NCBI GenBank assembly: GCA_010015675.1
Contig: ML976987.1
Coordinates: 784,790 to 848,789, forward strand
Length of the DNA: 64,000 nucleotides
DNA from: Byssothecium circinans
Lineage: Eukaryota; Ascomycota; Dothideomycetes; Pleosporales; Massarinaceae
Reading direction: 5' to 3'
The notes under the pieces are model-generated. The model had not been told where the DNA came from. It worked only from the letters and a program-made list of their open reading frames with translations, and did no database searches. The translations under genes were made by a program, and so were the position numbers. Below, one piece after another: positions 56,746 to 64,000 of the stretch. Position 1 is the first letter of the stretch. Every line of letters starts with the position of its first letter.

Positions 56746-57541
56746 GGTGGACTGTTAAAGGGAGGAAGTGAGGAAAGGAGAAGGTGGGAGAATGCTTATG
56801 GTAGACGGTGATTTATGAGATCCATTCTACAGGTATCATGCCTTTGAAGGGAGTCAGGCCCAGGGACCCGGATGCTCAGCTCTCTGGAAGTTTGCATGGC
56901 CAATTGGGTTGTGGAAGAGCTTCCAAATCCAAGACCTGGGCCGTGGAGATAGAGTGAAGAACGTGAGATTGTCGCGGGTAAATTCAGGTACAAGAGATCC
57001 TTGAGTGGAGAGCGGCGCGGCCTGCAAATGCTAGGCTTGTTTCGGTCGAAAACCTCAGCACGATGCCTTCTTCTAGATGAAAGATTGATGAATACGGCAA
57101 TGCGGTTGAAGTGTTGATGTGGATGTTCGGTCAATCTTCTTCAATCTAGAAACCGTTCGATTGAATCCTTCTGGACGTTAGATTTCGAGTTTTTCGACGT
57201 TTCACAAGGCGAAAGGGTCCACCTCACGTTTGCTGAAGGCTTGCGTCGTAGGCGTGGGCTAAGAACGCAGCAACGTATAAATTGTACCCCGCAGCATCGA
57301 TTTCTCCGCCTATCCGTAGCTAACATATTGTGGCGTGAATGCAGGTGAGTGTAGGCTAGTCGTGCTAAGTCGATGCCAGGGCGCGCTAGATAATGCATAG
57401 GCTAAATAGATCGTTAGTGGTCAGGTACAGTCTGATTCTCAAAGCGTACGTTGCTCGCGGCGGCGAGAGGGTTTTAATTCCTTCTACCCTGTCATATCAG
57501 GTCTATGTAGTCCTCTCTTTCGAAGATGATGCTCATTGCGA
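56746..57541. promoter_or_regulatory. xylanase promoter and spacer
   Basis: Upstream of the xylanase on the minus strand. I found no clear GGCTAA (XlnR-type) site with confidence. No gene. Confidence 0.4.
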
Positions 57542-58913
57542 TTAGTCAATACCCGCGAAGACTCCATGCGTGTTCAGTTCTTCGCGAGAGAGTTTTGGCA
57601 TGGGAGTAACTTTATCAGCGCTCTTGAGACAGTTCTCTATGCTTTCCCAGAACTTCGCAAGGTCAACGCCTCTTGGTATCCTGCAACCCCCTTCTCCAGG
57701 CGGCAACTTCGTCGCCTTTGTCCTGCCTAGCTGCCCGACCTTGGATTGATCGACTGAATGAACACCTTCGGTGACGATGTCGACTTGGAATCTTTCACCA
57801 CCTTTGTCATCGAAAATATCGGGATCAATGGCTGCGGAAACAGCGAGTGGGTCGTGTAGAGGAGGTCCTTCGGTGATGGAGTAGACCTCGGCATAGGTAC
57901 CCGCGAAGAAGGACATGATTTGAGTGAACAGAGCGCGCATAGAAGATGGTGTACGGTCTGTGTTGGCGGTAGATGCATCTAAAGGCTGATCAGAGCCATA
58001 GAGCAAGGTGCGCCGCACAGTTTTCGTGCCCAGAACTTGATGGCTGAGGTCGAGTGGTATCAGGGTCGTCTTCGATTTGAGCACCGGGTGCGAGAAGATG
58101 AAGTGTGACGCTTCAGGATCACAGTAGATGTTGAACTCTGCATAAGCTGAGAGAATTTAGTCTCGAAGGCTTGAATAGCTGTTGGGAAGGTACACACCAG
58201 TCCAGTTTCCGAAGCGTTCTCCCTCGCCCTGCACCTTACCCATTGGGGCATCCGTGAACTTGCCGCCAATAGCGCCTCCCATTATGCTCAAACCCTTGAT
58301 ATGCTCGGCCAAATCTGGGTACTTTTGGAAGACCAACCCTATGTTTGTCAACGTTCCGGTAGAGATCAGCCACGCAGTGTGGGCCGGCGTGGCGATGAGA
58401 GCATTGTAAATGGCTTGCAGATGGTCGACATCTGTCGCAGCCGGTGCAATGGGCTGTGGGAGTAGTGTGACACCGTCCAACCCGGATTCGCCTGCTCTTC
58501 ATCAGTGGAGAACGAATCGTGAGATGCATTCAATTACCATGAATATCGACCGCGTGCACAGCATCGCGTACAATAGGCTTCGCGGCACCCGAGTAAACCT
58601 TTATATCGCGTTTTCCTATCGCCTCAAGCAGGCCGCGGGCATTGAAGGTGGTTTGTTCGAGCGAGGCATTGCCATGTACCGTGCTTACACCGAGGAGCTC
58701 GACGCGAGGATCGTGGGCGGCGAGGAGGAGTGCATATGCATCCTGTACAAGTTCAGCAGGAGCAATTGGATGAGTATGGCATGTGTGCCCTCTCGTACAT
58801 CGTGACCCGGGTCCTATAAAACAGTCAGTAACGTCAGGGACGCGGGGTTGGTGTAGTTTACACACGCAGTCCAACCAAAGCGGCATCTTCTTTGTCTCCG
58901 AAGTAGCAGCCAT
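57542..58913 (-). CDS. inosine/uridine-preferring nucleoside hydrolase
   Basis: Cleaves ribonucleosides to base and ribose. Model: complement(join(57542..58137, 58198..58491, 58538..58742, 58799..58813, 58866..58913)), 385 aa. Exon 2 is only 15 nt. Joining exons 1-3 yields LWLDCDPGHDDAYALLLAAH, the diagnostic DPGxDD calcium-binding motif at residues 17-22. Downstream are LLGVSTVHGNASLEQTTFNA, IKVYSGAAKPIVR, LISTGTLTNIGLVFQKYPDL, GLSIMGGAIGG, the late EFNIYCDPEASHFIFSHPVL segment, PLDLSHQVL and HDPLAV. These match the IUNH family over its full length. Intron 2 removes an open 56-nt stretch that would otherwise destroy the metal site. A (TGAA)4 repeat lies upstream. It is divergent from the ferric reductase by 534 bases. 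Confidence 0.92.
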
Positions 58914-59447
58914 TTCTAACCCCAAAATCTATTCAAGCCTAGTTATGAATGAATGAATGAATGGGAGAATGAAGAAAAGCGGTCAGAAGTCTGACAGCTA
59001 CTAGTCTGTCAGCTTGAGACAGGACTTGTATGCAGGGACCAAGCGGGATGTCGCGGGGCAGATCCACACCTCCGAAGCATTCACATAGATCTAGATACCA
59101 CGATGGCCATGTCGGTCACTCCTTAGGCGAGCAGGATCTCGACCTCGGCGCCTTACCGCCTCTTTGTCTGTACTAATACGGGCTGCCCTCAATAACATCC
59201 TACACGTCGCGAATAAAAGGTTGGCTGCCCGGCCTTCCTCATGCGCCCCAGCGGCCCGATTTGCTCGTCTCACGTGCGAGTAGCTGAGTTGACGCCCGGT
59301 TTATCGTCGGCAGGCCACGATTCTGTTTTTGATCTGCTGAACCAAATTGCTCTTAAACTTCCCAGACGCGTTGATACCCAGGGCCCGGATGGCTAAAAGA
59401 TAACGTGGGCAACCGCACATCGAACGTTGAACCCCCGCTTCATAGCC
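58914..59447. promoter_or_regulatory. divergent promoter, nucleoside hydrolase / ferric reductase
   Basis: 534 bases between ATGs. A (TGAA)4 tetranucleotide repeat lies at about 58944-58962 near the nucleoside hydrolase start. GATA-type sites for iron repressors were not clearly seen. Confidence 0.45.
58944..58962 (+). repeat. (TGAA)n microsatellite
   Basis: Four to five tandem TGAA units in the 5' leader of the nucleoside hydrolase gene. Potentially polymorphic. Confidence 0.75.
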
Positions 59448-61242
59448 ATGGTTTTCGGATACGACTTCGTCACGCTGAATGACGAGCAAAAACATGCGCG
59501 AAGAGTACTGCTGGAGTACTATCCTGCGGTAGCTCAGTGGTCAGTTCTGGCTGTCTTTCTCGGATTTCAGTTCTGTTACTTGCTGTCATGGCTGGCCAGA
59601 CAAGGACTGGACTATGAACAACCGCGATCTCCATCCTTCAATAAGCGTCTCGAAGGACCTCAGACATGGCTGAAGAAGTCACGACAAGGCTGCGACCGGG
59701 CTGCGTGGTGGTTGAAGAAAGATGTCATCTCCGGCTGGGGAACAAGAGCTGAGTGGATTGGTGGTGGCCTCTGGACGGTTTGGCTATTGTATTTGAGCAT
59801 TGTCAATACTGGAGACGGTATGCAACCTGACGAGTTTTGATATTATTCGGCTGATCTGTCTAGACTACCTTCATCTGACCAAGCGATTCGGCATCATTGG
59901 GGCTTCGCAACTCCCACTGCACTACCTGCTCGCTATGAGAGCTCCATATTCGCCAATTCAATGGGCCACGCGACTCTCACATGAGCAGCTGAAAGCATCA
60001 CATCAGGTTCTCGGGCGCATCGTATTTCTCTTATTCTCACTACACGCCATATTCTACATGACCTTCTTTGTGCTGTCCGGATTCCTAGCAAAGCGCATCA
60101 AAGACAAGGACGTGATCTTCGGCATCATCAGCATCATCCTCTTCACTACAATCAGCACAACTGCTCTCGGCCAAGTTCGGCGATGGAACTACCTTGTGTT
60201 CTACATTTCCCACGTTGCCATAGCGAACTTTTTGATCATACCGTTATACCTACACGTCACCCACATTCGACCGTATGTTTGGGAGGTCCTTCTAGTCAAC
60301 GCCTTGCATCTCATCTTCCGGGCCCAAAGACTCAAGACCTATTCTGGCACCATCAAGCTGCTTCCTGGTACCGACCTCGTTCAAGTGCGTATCCCGCTGA
60401 CTACTATGCACTCGGCTTTGAACTGGCAGCCCGGCCAGCATGTGTACTTGAGCGTGCCCACGGGAAGCGCTTACTCTTTTTCGGTCAAAGATCAGTTTGC
60501 TCTCCGGAACCACACGAATCCTTTTACTGTTGCTTCAATACCTGTTAGAGACAAAGAGTTGCTCCTGGTCGCAAGAACGCTCAGTGGACATACGAAGAAA
60601 CTCGCAGACCTGGCACGCTCTCTCTCGAGTGATGGACAGCTCCCGAGTATACCCTTGGCCATCGAGGGACCATATGGCGCTTCGACTCACTTTCCCGACT
60701 TCTCTAGATTTGACAGAGTTTTATTTGTTGCGGGCGGGGTTGGCGCGACCTTTGTCATGCCGATATATCGCAGTCTCATCGACTTTCACGACCCCGATCA
60801 CGCCGGACACCCCGAGATCCGTTTTGTCTGGGCCGTGAAAAAGCTAGCCGATACGCAATGGGCATTTCCTAGTCCTACAGAAGAAGAAGGTTCAGACACA
60901 GGTTCCGAGTCACACAGCACTGATGCTGTGGAGGTTTTCGTCACACGCGGATCGGGAACCGGCCTGCACGTGATCGGAAACGGCGATGAGGTTGAACTTG
61001 AAGAAGCCGATCAATTGCTTTCCATGGAGGAGGAAATGAAGAAGCCTCGCAAAGGACTGGTAATCAAGACTGGAAGACCAAAGATAGGTGCGATTGTGGA
61101 TGAAGTGTTTAGTCAAGGGAGTAGTGTTGCCGTCATTGCGTGTGGACCAGGACGGTTGACGAAAAAACTCAACGCGAGCGTGGAGCAGTGGGTGAAGCAG
61201 GGGCATGAAGTTTACTATCACGAAGAGACGTTTGCATGGTAG
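59448..61242 (+). CDS. ferric reductase-like transmembrane flavocytochrome (FRE/NOX superfamily)
   Basis: Model: join(59448..59817, 59864..61242), 582 aa. Moves electrons from NADPH through FAD and two hemes across a membrane. Heme ligand pairs H170/H184 and H240/H254 each show the family's 14-residue spacing. The FAD motif is HTNPFTVASIP from residue 340 (consensus HPFT), and the NADPH motif is AGGVGATFVMPIYRSL from residue 413. The C-terminal VIACGPGRL (CGP, residue 550) is present. An acidic insert (SPTEEEGSDTGSESHSTD) splits the NADPH domain. Several N-terminal helices precede the core. The intron GTATGC ... CTGTCTAG joins NTGD to DYLHLTKRFG. The start is the ATG of MVFGYDF. Iron or copper reduction is the likely role; an NADPH oxidase role is less likely without EF hands. 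Confidence 0.9.
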
Positions 61243-62152
61243 ATATGTGTTGTACTATAGATGATCGAGCCTATACCTTGCAATCTTCCATAGCATAGCC
61301 GTGCACAATTTCAATGGGCCGTCAAGGTAGATCATCCTCGCGAAAACAAAAGGGGCAAACATCGACATAGGTTACCGTGGGGCTCTGAGAGGCTGCTTCT
61401 GCTGCTTCTTCTTTTTCATATGGTGTTGTACTGGTGGCAATTGAAGGTTGTACATGGTGAGAGTGAGAATAAGGGCAGCGTTTCCAGGTGGACATTGCCA
61501 AAAGGTGATTTGATTTTACCGGGGGTCGATTAGGGAGGCGCAGAGTTTAGGCCACGGGCGAATCAGAGGGCGGCGACGGTTGGGACTGCCCTGCACGGCA
61601 TCTCCCCAGAACAAACACTCCCCATTCATCGCCCTCTTCTCGAGACAGACTGACAGTCCCCAAATACGCGGTTTGAGCGTGCTGGACGTCCGCAGTCGGT
61701 GCCTACCATTCCCTTTCTTGTTCTTAATAGCACACTTGTCTACCCTTCTAATTGACCGCTACCGAGCTGCAGGGACGTCCTGTACAGTACATGCGCAAAC
61801 ATCCCCTCCTTAACCACCTTCCTCCACATCTGCATCCAGCACGCACACTCTTCCGTTCATGGCCATTGCACGGTAGCCAGCAGCTGCTTCTCACACAGCC
61901 AGGAGCCCGCCTCCTCGTCGCGTGTTCTCCGCCGCCGACCACGGCGTCTCGCGCACAGGGCGACCGTCGTACCTCCCCGTGCCGCACCCCCTCCAAGTTC
62001 CGCGAGCCGTGAAACATTGCACCTGAACCTTCAGCTCGCAGCTCGACTGTCTTGCATGCACATCCGGTCTACAGAACCTCTACTGGCGCGGCTACTCGCT
62101 CTACGCTTGCTTTGAACCCTCCCAGCGGTCCAGTCACAAAACCCCAGCTCCT
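61243..62152. promoter_or_regulatory. TeaR-like gene promoter and leader
   Basis: Spacer of 910 bases. The right half (61580-62150) is C-rich and has several short out-of-frame ATGs, consistent with a long 5' leader, possibly with uORFs. No gene. Confidence 0.45.
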
Positions 62153-64000
62153 ATGGCCGTGGCATCTTCCGCAAAGCCCCTCCAGCAGTTGACTCCACCA
62201 GGCAGCTCACACGGTGGAGCAGGATCGTGGGACTTTGCTGTGCCCGTAGACCCTTCTGTACGTACATTTTCCCGGCCTATGTCATAGCGCATGGCGCCAC
62301 ACGGATACGCTACCAGCACCATGACATCTTCCGCTATAGCGCCAAATGGCACTCGCCGACCATCACCTTGCATATGCATACCACTCCCCGACCACGGCAG
62401 CGTAGCCAACACTGACACCCCTATAGAAGAACTCTTACCCCAACTACGAGCCCTTCATGAACGACGATATCGCCTCGGCGCATCCTTATTCACCCCGGGA
62501 GCCCTTCGCCGCACAGACGAACGGTATATTAAAGCCATCGCGCTCCAACACGCTGGATTCTCAGGGGCAGTATTATGAGGACCCACCGGGTTATCGGGTG
62601 CCCAGCCGGGTGAACGAGCTGCACAAGCAGACAAGCGGCGACTTGAATGCCAGTGGCAGTGATCCTGATGGTGCTTCAGAGTACTACAAGACCTCAAACA
62701 CTCGTGCGGACAGCAGGAATAGAGCGAATGCAAAGGGCGGGGTCAGAAAGAAATCCTCGAAGAAGTTGCCCCCGAATTGGGGAGAAGCAGAAAGCAACGA
62801 GAACAACTGGATACACCGTGACAAGCTCAAGGAGATTGAAACCCGCGAGTTGGAGGCAGCGGGGTTCCGAGTTGGTCGCTCCAGCAGGTCAAACAGCAGG
62901 TCGCAGAGTGCCAGCGCTCGGCACATGTCGCGAGACCGCACGAACTCAGAGGCCACTGAGCCTACAACAAACGGAGATCATCATGTCGAACCTCGTCGAA
63001 ATATCTTCCCAGTGCCGGCCGAAGGAGAGGAAGAGGAGGCGCAACAGACGGGCTGGGATATCAGATCTCCCGAAGAGATCGCTGCAGATCGAGAAGAGTA
63101 TGCGGCGCGTAACGACCAAGTCATCCGGCCCAGCACGTCTCGAATACCTGTTGCGAAAACAAGTCCACTGCCAGTACCAAACACGTTCGTAGAACGAGAC
63201 CAACCACTTCCGAGACAGAGAAACGGCAGCGGAAACTGGGATGCGGATGCTCTGGCGACCATTGGAGCTCGAGTGAGGAGCGGAAGTGTCTCCAGTCAGT
63301 TTTTGTTAGACGAGCCGCGGTCTTTGGACGCGCCACCACGAAGTCCTACGAAAGGCAAACCCCCCGTCTCTCCAGCAACCAACGCACCACCTCTGAAAGC
63401 CAAGATGCCGGGTAAGCCTGCACCGACTTCTGGCGCACGAAAAGTCACTCCAAAGGGTGGGACGAAGCCTCGCAAGGCCTCGAACAACTCTCCTATCAAG
63501 CGGCCCGGGACCAGTGGTGGTTCAATATCTCGTCCTGGAACCAGTCACAGACCCGAAGGCGAAGCTCCCTGGGTGGCTACCATGTACAAACCCGACCCGA
63601 TGCTTCCGCCGGACCAGCAAATCATTCCTACGCATGCAAAGCGGATGTGGCAGGAGCAATGGGAGAATGAGGGTCGGGTAGCCTCTGTGTATGACAAGGA
63701 CTTCCGCATGCTCAAGCCTGACGATTTCCCCGACAAGCGGGCATCAACTGTCTCTCCTATTGATATTGAAAAGGCTCAAGCAGAAGGACAATGGCCATTA
63801 CCCAGTCCCGACAAACTCGCCCCCGTCACCAGCAATAACAATTTCGATCCAACGCCCAAGTCTCCGGTTAGTGAGGCTGGTAGCTATAAGCTGACGCCAA
63901 CGATACCACAAAGCCCTCGTGCTCCTTCACGTAATTCGGAACGTCGTACAGGGCCAGCCATTGACCCGCTGCCTGTGAACACCACGAGGCTCCCCGAACC
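62153..64000 (+). CDS. TeaR-like cell-end marker receptor (partial, 3' end outside)
   Basis: Model: join(62153..62257, 62427..64000 and beyond); 559 codons visible, open to the window edge. Exon 1 gives MAVASSAKPLQQLTPPGSSH ... VDPS with a GTACGT donor; exon 2 starts KNSYPNYEPFMNDDIASAHP. Landmarks matching fungal TeaR/Mod5 proteins as I remember them: ENNWIHRDKLKEIETRELEA, GWDIRSPEEIAADREEYAAR, STSRIPVAKTSPLPVPN, a Lys/Pro-rich SPTKGK...KPRKASNNSPIKR linker, and APWVATMYKPDPMLPPDQQI-IPTHAKRMWQEQWENEGRVA. TeaR is a prenylated plasma-membrane anchor for the polarity landmark TeaA at hyphal tips. The CaaX tail would lie beyond 64000 and cannot be checked. It is largely disordered and basic. Confidence 0.85.

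Noticed and set aside
59528..59550. tRNA-like A-box (GCGGTAGCTCAGTGGTCAG)
   Set aside because: It lies inside the first exon of the ferric reductase gene (YYPAVAQWSVLA) and has no B-box or cloverleaf partner downstream.

Overview
The window is a piece of a filamentous ascomycete (Pezizomycotina) nuclear genome, probably Dothideomycete-like. The class is inferred from gene style and composition; no marker here fixes it. Supporting evidence is short GT-AG introns of about 45-110 bases in nearly every gene, Zn2Cys6 regulation, a secreted plant-biomass enzyme (GH10), a GPI-anchored wall protein, a TeaR-like cell-end marker and long gene-free spacers. I rebuilt gene models by joining frames across splice sites and checking that phases and family motifs survive each join. 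All exon lists are inferred from sequence alone.

Layout. 0.7-6.2 kb: tyrosinase, SF3b5 splicing factor, ankyrin protein, RNA polymerase III subunit RPC10, a secreted protein. 6.2-9 kb: gene-poor, with one TA-flanked MITE. 9-17.5 kb: CoA-transferase family III enzyme divergent from a Zn2Cys6 regulator, then an MFS sugar transporter. 17.8-23.3 kb: EXPERA membrane protein, three poorly known genes, one ending in a CaaX box. 23.3-36 kb: accessory-looking stretch with degenerate repeats, a small two-exon gene, a 1589-residue orphan protein of a fungal expansion family, a dead mariner-type transposase, a second CaaX small protein and a But2-like secreted protein. 36-42.3 kb: GPI wall protein, long spacer, GH47 mannosidase. 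43.5-47.7 kb: divergent housekeeping pair EFG1 / SEA4. 50-54 kb: M20 amidohydrolase divergent from an AsaB/CmcJ-like oxygenase, followed by an isopenicillin-N-synthase-like dioxygenase. This is a possible mini metabolic cluster. 54.2-64 kb: DUF3602 protein, GH10 xylanase, nucleoside hydrolase, ferric reductase and the 5' part of a TeaR-like gene that runs off the end.

Themes. (1) Several genes depend on very small exons (10, 10, 12, 12 and 15 nt), which frame-based gene calling misses. (2) Growth-control genes (EFG1, SEA4; RPC10/ankyrin) share short divergent promoters. (3) Two genes of unknown function end in farnesylation-type CaaX boxes. (4) The 23-36 kb segment carries the mobile-element relic and orphan genes and is the best place to look for lineage-specific biology.
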